Source: Talinum fruticosum
Taxonomy: Eukaryota; Streptophyta; Magnoliopsida; Caryophyllales; Talinaceae
DNA length: 64,000 bases
NCBI GenBank assembly: GCA_021018815.1
Contig: JAITYX010000025.1
Coordinates: 5,566,001 to 5,630,000, forward strand
Direction: 5' to 3'
Numbering within the stretch: the first letter of the stretch is position 1; the number at the start of each line of letters is the position of its first letter. Below are positions 1-9,599 of the stretch, in pieces. A model generated the notes under the pieces. That model was not told where the DNA came from and made no database searches. It saw only the letters and a list, made by a program, of their open reading frames with translations. The position numbers and the translations under genes are program-made.

Positions 1-1534
1 AAAACTAATTGTCTTAGTATAGTTAAGGATTTTAGACGGTATACAACACCATCTCTAAGATCTTGTGTGCTAGGTTGAATGTAGTGTTTTTGGATCTTAT
101 TATCTTCCACAAGCAGGTTTTGTCAAAGGGAGAACTATATTGCAACATGTTATCTTATGTCAAGAAATGGTGAGACATTGTAAGAACAAAGGAGTAACTC
201 CTAAAGTCTTGATGAAACTAGATATAATGAAAGCATATGATTCTTTCAGTTGGAAATTTTTAGAGAATATGGTGAAGACTTTGAGATTCCCTTATCAGTT
301 TACTCAATGAGTTATGCAATGCATTACAACTGCCAAATATTCTATGTATGTGAATGGTTGCTTGCATGGGTTTTTTAAGGGCAGAAATGGGGTAAGACTA
401 GGGAGCCCTATATCCCCTTTATTGTTAATATTGGCCATGGAATATTTGTCTAGATGTTTGAGGTTGGTCGGCCACCAAGAAAAATACAAATACCACGCAA
501 TGTGCAAAGGTTTAGAGATCAATCTTTTTTTTGCAGATGATGCCATTTTGATGTGTTATGGTGATTTGCAATTTGTATCTATATTAATGAACTATTTTGG
601 CAAGTTCAGTGAGGCTTCAGGGCTGAAAATAAGTTTGCAGAAATCTGAACAGATCAGAGCAGGTGTGGGTGAGGAAGTCAAGCAACAACTTTTGGACATT
701 ACTGGTTTTAAGCAGGGTATTCCTCCAATTAAATACCTTAGGGTTCCTCTTTCATCCACTAAACAAAGGTGACTGTTAAGTTCTTATTGAAAAAATGGTG
801 ACCAGAATACAGTGTTGGACGAGAAGGAAATTATTGGATGCAGGGAGAGTCTAACCAGTGAATTCAGTCTTGATGAGTGTGAAGGTTTATTGGTCTTCCA
901 TTTTCATTCTTCCAAAATATGTGATCCACCAAGCAGAACAAACTTGTGGAAGATTCCTCTCGGGTGGAGATTCTTTGAATGATAAACTGGCTCTGGTTTC
1001 TTAGGACCTGGTTTGTAAACCAAATCAATAGGGATTTTGAGTATTAAAAGATCTGATGTTTGGAATGTGACTTCTATTGATAGATATGTTTGGCAAATTG
1101 CTTGGAAAGCAGACACTTTATGGATGATGGATGCATCATATCTATTTAAGAAGAAAGACTGGTGGAACTTTGAGTGTTCACATGACGCTAGTTGGGTTTG
1201 AAGTAGATTATCAAGGTAAAGAACCTTTTGATGAATGGGTAAGATACCTCTACTGGGCAGTGGAAATTCAAAATTCAGGTCCATATACTATTTCTTCTGG
1301 GGTTATGTGTGGCTAACAGAGCCAATGGCAGTGCAACAATGGACTAAGGTAGTATGGAACAAATGGAAGATACTAAAGGCTTCTTTTATAAATTGGGTGG
1401 CGGTGCAGAACAGACTGAAAACCAGAGATAAAATGAAGCAATGGAACCCAATTCAGGACGACATTTATGTGTTATGTGAAATGGACATAGAATCGAGGAA
1501 TCGGTTTTTTCTTTTTTTCCCAATGCAGCTATAG
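1..1534 (+). pseudogene. LINE (non-LTR retrotransposon) ORF2 remnant: reverse transcriptase plus zf-RVT
   Basis: This is a decayed fragment of a plant L1-type ORF2, cut by the left edge. Its role would be target-primed reverse transcription of the element's own RNA. Around 205-255 one frame reads an LDIMKAYDS motif, the conserved aspartate block of LINE reverse transcriptases. The longest open stretch (314-772) contains GSPISPLL and the catalytic FADD box near 530-545. Several stops and frame changes follow (772-1230). The region around 1385-1530 then reads WVAVQNRLKTRDKM followed by spaced cysteines and ESRNR, which fits the zf-RVT zinc-binding domain found at the end of plant LINE proteins. 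The endonuclease half is outside the window. The frames are too broken for an active protein. Family identity is secure; the exact clade is not. Confidence 0.88.
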
Positions 1535-2513
1535 TAATGAGGCTCGAAAGCAAAATAATCAAATGTTGGGAAGACAAACTCCTGCTGTTTATCCATGTAC
1601 ATGGTTATGTCAGAGGGGCAGAGGCAAAGTTAGTAAGCACATGCTTGCATACGTGATGTTATCAACTTTAGTGTATGCTTTAGGGAATGAGAGGAATTCC
1701 AGAATTTTGCGCAAAGGAAGCAATCAGTTCACCAAGTATTAAAGCAAGTTACATACTTAGTCAAGAATCAGATTTTATATAGAGTTAAAACACAATGAAA
1801 GGGGAATAGTCCTACCTATTGTAAATAGGTAGCATGAGGAACTTTGGGCAATTAGTATATGGTCATTCTATGAGTAAAGGATTATATATACTCCCAACTG
1901 TCACATCAGTTTTTATAAAACAATTAAAACAACTGCCTCTCAAATATTTTTTACTTCACTCGCTCGCTTGCTTTCCTCTCTCTCTCTTAGTTTTTCTCTT
2001 TTTCTCTTTATAATTTCTTCAATCTCATTTTGTTATGATTTCTACAATTTTAATCTGTCCTTTTCAATTTCACTAATTTCTCTCTCTCCATTTTAATTTT
2101 TTTGTGATTTTTTCAATTTTAATCTCTTCATGATGTGATTTTTTTGATTCAATTTTCTTGTGATTTTTATACGATTGATGTCCAATTTTTTGGTCACTAA
2201 TCTAAACTTCTCACTATTTGTTATGATTAGTGTATATTTAGGTTGAAAATTAAGAAATTTCTTTATAATTTTTATTAATTTTGAGGTTGGTATTTCTCTT
2301 TCAAAAAGATAACTTAAACTCTAAACCCTAAAAATTTAAGATTTCTTATTTATTTGTTAGTATTTGAATAATTAGAATAGTTTTTAAGAATACCTTTTCA
2401 AATAATTATAATATAATTATTGATGAATTGTTCAATATTAATCAAGTTTCTTGCAATATTACTGAAATTTTATTTTTCTTGTTGATGAATCATTAATTTG
2501 CTTATTGTTTTTA
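1535..2513. other. Non-coding AT-rich DNA downstream of the LINE remnant
   Basis: No coding signal is visible on either strand. The first 200 bases are probably the LINE 3' untranslated tail, although no clear poly(A) end or target duplication was found. From about 1950 the DNA is strongly pyrimidine-rich (CTCTCT and TTTTCTC runs) and then AT-rich. Confidence 0.5.
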
Positions 2514-3074
2514 AGGTTATTGAACATCTGGGAAGATTTGTTTTTGGTGTGTATTAGTTTATATATTACTATACATGCATGTTTTTAGTAAAAAATTCAG
2601 TCCAATATTTAATTTAGTTGTACTCATTTTCAGCATACATTACAAATGTGAACATTAGATTTATCTTTTGTGTTCATTAGTTTTGTGTTTAAAGTACATA
2701 AGGTTATTGAACATCAGGCGAGATTCGTTTTTGGTGTACATTAGTTTATATGTTACTATACGTGCATGTTTTTAGTAAAAAATTCAGTCCAATATTTAAT
2801 TTAATTGTACTCATTTTCAGCATACATTACAAGTGTGCACATTAGATTTATCTTTTGTGTTCATTAGTTTTGTGTTTAAAGTACACAAGGTTATCGAACA
2901 TCCAACGAGATTTGTTTTTGGTGTACATTAGTTTATATGTTACTATACATGCATGTTTTTAGTAAAAAATTCCGTCCAATATTTAATTTAGTTGTACTCA
3001 TTTTCAGTATATGTTACAAATGTGCACATTAGATTTATATTTTGTGTTCATTAGTTTTGTATTTAAAGTACATG
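2514..3074. repeat. Tandem repeat, three units of 187 bp
   Basis: Three head-to-tail copies start at 2514, 2701 and 2888, giving an exact 187-bp spacing. Each unit begins with AGGTTATTGAACATC or a near variant, holds ATACATGCATG in the middle and ends in TGTGTTTAAAGTACA. Copies differ by scattered substitutions only, so no indels have accumulated and the duplication is moderately young. Shorter relatives of the TGTACATTAG word recur downstream to about 3430. A 187-bp period is in the range of plant satellite monomers, but three copies is not a satellite array. No protein is encoded. Confidence 0.9.
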
Positions 3075-4260
3075 TTTTCAATTAAGAAAATTATGTCTTT
3101 GATTTAGTTATATTTTAGTTTTTATGTACATTAGACTATTGTACACTAATCGGTTGGTTACTATTCACTAAAATGTGTGTTATTGTTATTCTTATTCATA
3201 CTCATATTGTTGTTTTTTTTACTTTTAGACAATTGTAACGGTACGTCATCATGAAAATTGAAAATTATTGTACATTATTAATTAGTAGAAATATATTACG
3301 ATGAAGACTATTGTACACCAACTCAAAGACCATTATACATTACTTAGTAAACAAAATGGAATATTAAAGACTATTTTATAACACCTTAAGGATTATTGTA
3401 CAATATTCAACAAACAATTGTACACAATAAATTTGTACAGCACGCGTTAAAGTTTTCTTTTATACAATATTCATTAAGGTATATATTATATAATAGTGAC
3501 ACTATTGCTTACCAAAACGATACATTCTTGTTTACCAAATACTTTGTCCACCAAAAGTTTTTCTCTAAGTAATGATTAATTATTCACCAAATAGTAACCT
3601 ATTATTCACTAAATATAATTTTTATAATGAGCAATATTACTCAAATTCAATAAAGAAATAATTTTAAAAAATTTTATTTGTGTAATTTTTAAAATTTGTG
3701 GAGTAATAATTTTTAAAAGTTTTAAACAATAATAATAATCTTAAAATAAGAGAATAAAAATTTTCATAATGGAATGATTTTTAAAAATTTAAAACCTCAA
3801 AATAGAGATGATAAGAATTAAACCTATGTCTAATGTTGAGAAAGCAACAACTTTGTCAGCTATGTTATGACTTGCTTCTATAATTTAATTGCAGTGTTTA
3901 ATATTTATTTTAGGAATTTACTAACTCCATTTGTACGTCCACGTAGTGCCTGGGAGTACACTACTTCTGAGAGGACGTTGGAATTTTGGTTATCCCAAGT
4001 ATTTTGTAATGTTTTTTAAAGGTAATCAATATACTTACTCCTTGATACCCCCAAAAATATCACATTTCAGTTTGTGAAATACGTCTTGTAGATAGGAGTG
4101 GATTTATGAAGGGCTTATAAGTGTCCTGGGACACCCGTAGGCCTAGAAAAAACTTTTATTATGTAATAGGCTTGAATTTTTATTTGAATTATGGGACACC
4201 CATAAATAAAAGTATGTAGGCCAAATAAGTAAAAGGCCCAAAATAAACACAAGCTCAGCC
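3075..4260. other. AT-rich non-coding DNA with recurrent TGTACA words
   Basis: I see no gene here. Between 3110 and 3480 the words TGTACATTA, TGTACACCA and TGTACAATA recur irregularly, as if this were a decayed extension of the 187-bp repeat. The rest is low-complexity AT-rich sequence. At 4120-4210 the phrase GGGACACCC occurs twice around an AT-rich core; it may be an old DNA transposon but cannot be assigned. Confidence 0.5.
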
Positions 4261-4274
4261 TCTCAGTCCCTCTC

Positions 4275-4383
4275 CTTCCCTTTCTCTCTCTCTCACTCTC
4301 CATCTACTTCCACGCCTATGCCCACGCTCTCAATCCCTCTCTCTGTCTCTCTCTCTCTCTCTCCCTCCCTCTCTCTCTCTTGC
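4275..4383. repeat. CT-rich microsatellite
   Basis: Two imperfect runs of CT dinucleotides (about 4279-4300 and 4336-4382) are separated by a short unique stretch. The serine/arginine-rich frames read through them on the minus strand are simple-sequence artefacts. Confidence 0.85.
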
Positions 4384-4407
4384 TTATGTCTGTCTCTAAC
4401 TCTCACC

Positions 4408-4590
4408 CTCTGTTTGGATTGGGGGAAAGAGGGGAAAGGGAGGGGAGGGGTAAATGTTATTAAAATCCCTTGTTTGGGATAAATCACTGGGGGTGAGGGT
4501 GGGGAAACGTTTCCCCTATCCCCTTAATTAATGAAGTTTTATTCCCCTCCAAATTGAGGGGAAAGGAGGGAAGAAAATAATGAAATAAAT
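4408..4590. repeat. GC-rich palindromic tract, possible 5' terminal part of the Harbinger element
   Basis: The stretch contains CTCTGTTTGGATTGGGG, TTGTTTGGGAT and a snap-back tract near 4540-4570 (CCCCTC then GAGGGG). CTGTTTGG near a terminus is common in plant PIF/Harbinger and Tourist-like elements. The word AGGAGGGAAGAAAA near 4565 recurs near 7404 in the DNA following the transposase. No matching terminal inverted repeat or 3-bp target duplication could be paired with confidence, so the boundary is tentative. Confidence 0.35.
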
Positions 4591-4681
4591 AAAAAAATAT
4601 TTTAATTATATTTTATTTTATCTTATTATCACATTATTTTTTTACTTCCCTCTAATTTTTTTTATTTTCCCTCCAAAGTAG

Positions 4682-4717
<36 letters not shown>
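4682..4717. repeat. TA microsatellite
   Basis: An uninterrupted run of TA dinucleotides of about 36 bases. A similar but longer run lies at 18765-18832. Confidence 0.95.
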
Positions 4718-4719
<2 letters not shown>

Positions 4720-4744
4720 ACATTAGGGTTAAACTTTTATTATA

Positions 4745-5186
4745 TTTTACAGATTGTCATTGAGGTTAGTACTTATTCACCTCTTTTTTTCTTCTCCTTT
4801 TAATTATGTAACTAATCTAATTCATATCTATCAATAATAGGGTTATATTGCTACTCTAATTCGAAGTTCTTGCTTGGCACTTTCCGAGTTAGTACCCTCT
4901 AACTCTTTATTAACATGATGTTTGTCTTTTTTCATAGATCGTTCATAATTTTATAGAATTAACTATTTTACAGATTGTCATTGAGGTTAGTACTTATTCA
5001 CCTCTTTTTTTCTTCTCCTTTTAGTTATGTAACTAATCTAATTCATATCTATCAATAATAGGGTTATATTGCTACTCTAATTCGAAGTTCTTGCTTGGCA
5101 CTTTCTAGGTTAGTACCCTCTAACTCTTTATTAACATGATATTTGTCTTTTTTCATAGATCGTTCATAATTTTATAGAATTAACTA
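4745..5186. repeat. Tandem duplication, two units of 221 bp
   Basis: Unit one is 4745-4965 and unit two 4966-5186, in direct orientation and nearly identical. Each starts TTTTACAGATTGTCATTGAG and ends at ATAGAATTAACTAT. Differences are single bases (for example CCGAGTT versus CTAGGTT near the end of each). The copies lie upstream of the Harbinger transposase and may belong to its untranslated region, but encode nothing recognisable. Confidence 0.92.
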
Positions 5187-6041
5187 TTAACTATGATATA
5201 TAATAAATGATAAAAACATAAACTTTTGAAAAATTAACAATAATCGTAACAGTTTATAACAACTCGTAATAATTAATAACTAAAAAATTGTCCGAGTAAC
5301 AGTCGGCGTGTAAGGCCATTGCCAAGGCTGTATATAGCAGCAGATCATATCAGAGAGAGAATGGCATAGAGTGAGAGAGGAAGAGACATGATCAATTTCC
5401 ATCACTTTTTAATTATTTTAATCATAAATATATAGCTTTTTCTCACTTGATCCAACATGCAAAATCATCTTTAATCTCCCTCTTCTGCTGCACAAACTCC
5501 ATCTCTTTACACTTTTTTTGTTGGTGTGAAATTTCATCATTACCTACTTAATTAATGAATTAATACTCCAACTAATTATTCTTTAATCTCCCTCTTCGGC
5601 TACACAAACTCTAGCCTTCCTCTTACAAGTTTACTCACGGTAATTAGTGATTTATTTTCTAACATGTTTTTTCTTTTTAAAATTTGGTTGAAAATTGACC
5701 CATAAAAATTATAGGGCCCATTAATTGATTTATTGCTAGCTAGTATATCTTCTATCTAGCTATTACAAGAACTAGTATCAATTACATGAACTACCGTATA
5801 TATATATATATATGTATATTGGTTGAAATGCAACCGGTTTCGTAAGAATATTCTTACTTTTTGAGAGTTCTATGGCCAATATGAACCCCTTGACATAATA
5901 TATTGCATAGCACATACTAATTTTTTAACATAATTGCATAGATGGATGGAGAAAAAAATAGAAGAAAAGTTTTATTAAAGGCACAAACTTTACTTTGCAC
6001 AACCGCAGACACAAGTTTTTAGTTTAGTAGCTCATTGGTGG
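5187..6041. other. AT-rich leader upstream of the Harbinger transposase
   Basis: No coding signal. A short direct repeat of about 40 bases (TCTTTAATCTCCCTCTTC core) occurs at about 5468 and 5580. A short TATATA run sits at 5798-5815. A second Harbinger gene (the Myb-like DNA-binding partner that complete PIF elements carry) was looked for and not found. Confidence 0.45.
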
Positions 6042-7244
6042 ATGTTGAGACGACAATTGAAGTTTAGATCCCTTGTCCCTCGAAAAATTACGGAAGAGAG
6101 AAACCAAGCACGAGCAACAAATATGAGAGATATTCTCCTTAATTTTAGATGTCGTGAACTCTTACGAATGGGCGCACCCGCTTTCATGAATTTATGTAAT
6201 ATATTACAAAGAGAAGGCAAGTTGCAACCAACAAGACGAGTAAGTGTAGAAGAGCAAGTTGCTAAATTCCTCTATATAGTGGGACAAAATGGAAGAAATC
6301 GTGCTACCAAAGCTTATTTCCAACGATCCGGAGAAACCGTGAGTCGTCATTTCCATAGTATGTTAAAAGCTATTATACAACTTGAAGAGAAATATATGAC
6401 ACAACCCGATGGCCAACAAACTTCATCGGAGATCCTTAATTCCAATAGATTTTACCCTTACTTTAAGGTAATAATTAATTATTTTGTGATAAATATATTT
6501 CAAAGTGTTCTTTCGAAATAATAATAAGTAATATATTGAATGTTAGGATTGTGTAGGAGCTATTGATAGGACACATACACGAGCAAAGGTTTCTCCTATA
6601 GATGCCCCTAGATATCGTGGTTGAAAAGAGTATCCTACACAAAATGTATTGGCTGCATGTACTTTTGATTTAAAATTCACCTATGTCTTACCTGGTTGGG
6701 AAGGTTCGGCATCAGATTCCGGAATTCTAAAAGATGCACTAAGACGACGATATCCATTAAAAATTCCAAAAGGTAAACTATATATATATAAAAGCATAAA
6801 CTCCAAATACGATATTATTATTGATAATAATAATTTTCATCTTATAGGAAAATTCTACCTAGTTGATGCTTGGTTTCATGACTAAGAGCGCATTAATTAC
6901 ACCTTATAGAGGTGTACGCTATCACTTGAAGGAGTACTCAAGAAACTCACCACGAAATTCTCGAGAATTGTTCAATCTTCGACATGCCTCACTACGCAAT
7001 GCAATTGAAAGATGTTTTGGAATTTTAAAAAAGCGTTTTGCTATATTAGAAAGTAGAGCTAAACCTAGATTTAACGTTCAAGTACAAAAACAAATCATAA
7101 TAGCTTGTTGTATTATACACAATTATTTAAATGGTGTGGATCGTGATTCGAGATCTTATCGAGGAAGTAGACAATGAGCTTGCAAACCAAGACGATCACA
7201 TAGTTGAGTACCACGAAGATATTAAAACCAACGCAGATTTCTAA
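6042..7244 (+). pseudogene. PIF/Harbinger transposase (DDE_Tnp_4, HARBI1-like), broken
   Basis: The predicted role is the DDE transposase that cuts and pastes the element. The first exon (6042-6467) reads a helical N-terminal domain with RMGAPAFMNLC and RVSVEEQVAKFLY. A 79-base intron (GTAATA at 6468 to TTAG at 6546) restores the reading into DCVGAIDRTH, the first catalytic Asp block. PGWEGSASDS carries the second, and a second intron (6773-6847) joins to KFYLVDAWF. The final block (about 6900-7110) holds PYRGVRYHL and the acidic NAIERCFGILKKRF motif; the C-terminus ends in an EVDNELANQDD stretch with a stop at 7242. Defects: a TGA where Arg is expected after PRYRG (near 6622), and a frame change near 6880 after DAWFHD. 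I infer a dead copy. The partner Myb-like gene is missing. Confidence 0.9.
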
Positions 7245-7491
7245 GTAGATAAGATAAATGCTAAAGGAAACTCGAAATGATCGGAGCATAGAAAGATAGA
7301 CATTCATTCATTAAAAAATATTTACAACACGGAGAGAGGAAATAAACTCCCCTAAGCTAAACATCAAGTTTTCTATTTTTTGCTCCCCTAGCATTTTAGC
7401 AAAAGGAGGGAAGAAAAGTGGAAAGTAAATACACTTACTCCTTAGTGAAAAGTGGACACCAAAAAAATTAAAAACAAGAAAAAGAAATAGA

Positions 7492-9074
7492 TTAAGATGG
7501 TGGTGCTGGTTGAGCGGAGGAGGACGGACGAGCGAGTGCGCTTGCGCCGGTGAGTCCGAAATCGAGTGGTAGATTGCGGCGATGGTAGCACCGGGATGTT
7601 AGGAAATGGCTCAAACCGGGGTGGTCGAGTCGGGACAATGTCATCCTCGGGCTCGTCTTCTTGGAAGACTATATGGGCTTACGAGTCGACTGGTTTAGAC
7701 TATCCAACGTCCCCGGCATCTTTTGATCCACTCCGATCCGAGGAGATCGGCTCAAGTTCAAGCTCGATAGCCCCTTGTCTTCCGGTGAAGCGTCCTCTTC
7801 TTGTCATTCTTCTTCCTTCTTATTCTCCTCTTCAAGCTGAGCGTCACCTGCCTCTGCTGTGTCCTCAACTTCTTCTTCTTCTACCTCATCGGAGGTAGAC
7901 TTGGCCAGCTGGAGGACTCCTCGGATGTGTATGAGGATTCCGAGTCCTGCACGGCCTTCGTTCTACGTTCGCGAAGAAGTTCGAGCTGTTCGCATTGCTC
8001 GTCAAGAACCCCTTTGAACTCAAGCACCAGGGATTGACACTCGGAATCCGGGATTGGGCGATCTTTTGGTGAATGAGCATCCCACGGAAAATGGGCTTGA
8101 GAAAGCGAACAAGCTGGCGAAGTTGGTTAGTCTGTAAACACAAGTTTTTCGACCAAGGCGAGCAAATGTGCTAGCCGAGAGAGGAGGTTGAGAAAAGGAG
8201 GGGCCAACTAAAGCGGATGGCGAGTGGGTTGAATCCGAGTGCGGGGAGGAGGAGAGGCGGGTTCCAACTCGGAAGAGTGAACCTATTCACCGGGCTTAAC
8301 CTCTCGGTATCCATACCCCACAAGTTCTTTTCGGCCCAAAACTATGGTCGACTCGAAACAATAGAGGGATATGAGGGAAGAGGGATCTTAAATTGTTTGA
8401 AGATAAGAGAAAGAAGAGCTCCGAAAGGAAAAGGAGCGGATTTCTTTGATTGAGCGAGCACTTGAACCATTTGCTAGATAATGAAGGGAAAGAGGTCTAC
8501 GTCGTAGCCCTTAATGATGTTAAACAAAACTTTGAGAACCACTGGAGTTTGGGTTCTCCTTACTCGAGTGGTGAGCAAAGAAAGTACACATCGGAATGTA
8601 TCATAGCAATCGACCTCACTTTTCATCCGAGTCACGAGAGAAATTTTTACGTGCTCGGGCACTTCTTTGGCAAATTTATCGAAGAAATCATCGACAACTT
8701 TGAGAAAAGGAATGTGATTGGGATTTAGAAAAGAGAGGATACATTGAAAAGTTTGTGGAGAAGAGGGAGGTTGATTCGACTGTGTTACCTTGAAGTTTAG
8801 AAGTGATGACACCTCCAAAGAAGGATTTGTTGGCATAGAACTCAGCCACGAGTTACGGATAAATGAAATCGCTTAAGCATAGATAGTTGTATACTCCAGT
8901 TTCTTGAATGAACTTTAGCCAAGAGAAGGATGTGGTTTTGAAAAACTTGTCATCCAATGTGAAATGATGGACAACAAAAACTTTTGAAGGGTCGGACATA
9001 CCTTCTTGAGTTGTTTTTCGGGCCTTCTTTGTTGTAGACCCCATAAACTTGGAAGTAGAACCGCATTGAGGCAT
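7492..9074 (-). pseudogene. Env-like ORF downstream of Copia pol (copy 1)
   Basis: The start is set at ATG 9074, because both copies in this window begin here with MP plus a basic GST stretch. The next residues include STTKKA and LDDKFF, then SWLKFIQETGVYNYLCL. A middle section (8474-8836) reads VVDDFFDKFAKE and GYDVDLFPF. The C-terminal half contains DEQCEQLELL, a run of acidic residues (EVEEEEVED) and a stop at 7492. Roughly 525 codons are spanned, with several frame changes near 8850, 8470 and 7800. Sireviruses carry env-like ORFs at this position, and related plant proteins are labelled putative plant transposon protein. No membrane segment is evident inside the start I chose. Function is unknown; calling it envelope would rest on position alone. 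Confidence 0.7.
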
Positions 9075-9232
9075 TGTGAGATTGAAGAGATGAGAGGTTA
9101 CTAGAACAAAGCGAGAGAGAGAGAGAGAGAGCACTTTGAGAGCAAGGGACGAGTATGAGAGAGTAGAGAATTTTGTGTAAGACAGATAAGGCGCAAAGTG
9201 AAGAAATGAAGACAAATAAATGCTATATATAG
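9075..9232 (-). promoter_or_regulatory. Putative internal promoter and CT-rich leader of the env-like ORF (copy 1)
   Basis: On the minus strand a TATATATAG box (9232-9223) lies about 150 bases before the ATG. It is followed by a pyrimidine-rich leader with CTCTCT runs (9113-9131 on the opposite strand reads as GA repeats). The second copy has TATAAATA at 48025-48032 and the same kind of leader before ATG 48193. The shared arrangement suggests that the ORF has its own transcript, which is inference. Confidence 0.55.
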
Positions 9233-9599
9233 AGAGAACAGAAATGTCCTTTAACCTTCTTTCTTAACGTTCAAACGAAATTCTCGAGATAGACATGACG
9301 TACAACGAGTCCAATGGCTACGATTCCAGCGTTTGTCTCTATAACGAGTTCGAATTCTTTGGAAATCACGCGTGTTAGAGAGAGAAAGAGAGTTAAAAAA
9401 ATCTTTCCGAGATTCTCCATTCATCTAGAGATTATCTCAAAAGTTTAGTGTCCATTTTGATCATACACTTAGTCTGACTCAGTATGGTTTACGAGCGACT
9501 CGGAAAGCAATTAACCAATAGTTCGATCGCATTGTTAAGTCAACTGATCCATTCGTTAATCAAGAACAAATCACACAATTAAGCACATAAAACATATAA
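9233..9599. other. Spacer between Copia pol and env-like ORF
   Basis: No ORF. It corresponds in position to 47627-48024 of the plus-strand copy, and both contain AACCGTTG- and CGAGT-rich sequence. It probably separates two transcription units. Confidence 0.5.

Noticed and set aside
4120..4210. Possible hAT-type element end with GGGACACCC twice
   Set aside because: No terminal repeat, 8-bp target duplication or transposase could be tied to it.
4115..4487. Minus-strand Arg/Glu-rich frames
   Set aside because: They are translations of CT microsatellite DNA.
7566..8453. Plus-strand open frames opposite the env-like ORF
   Set aside because: They are shadows: the minus strand matches the second env-like copy in sequence, and the plus frames have no counterpart there.
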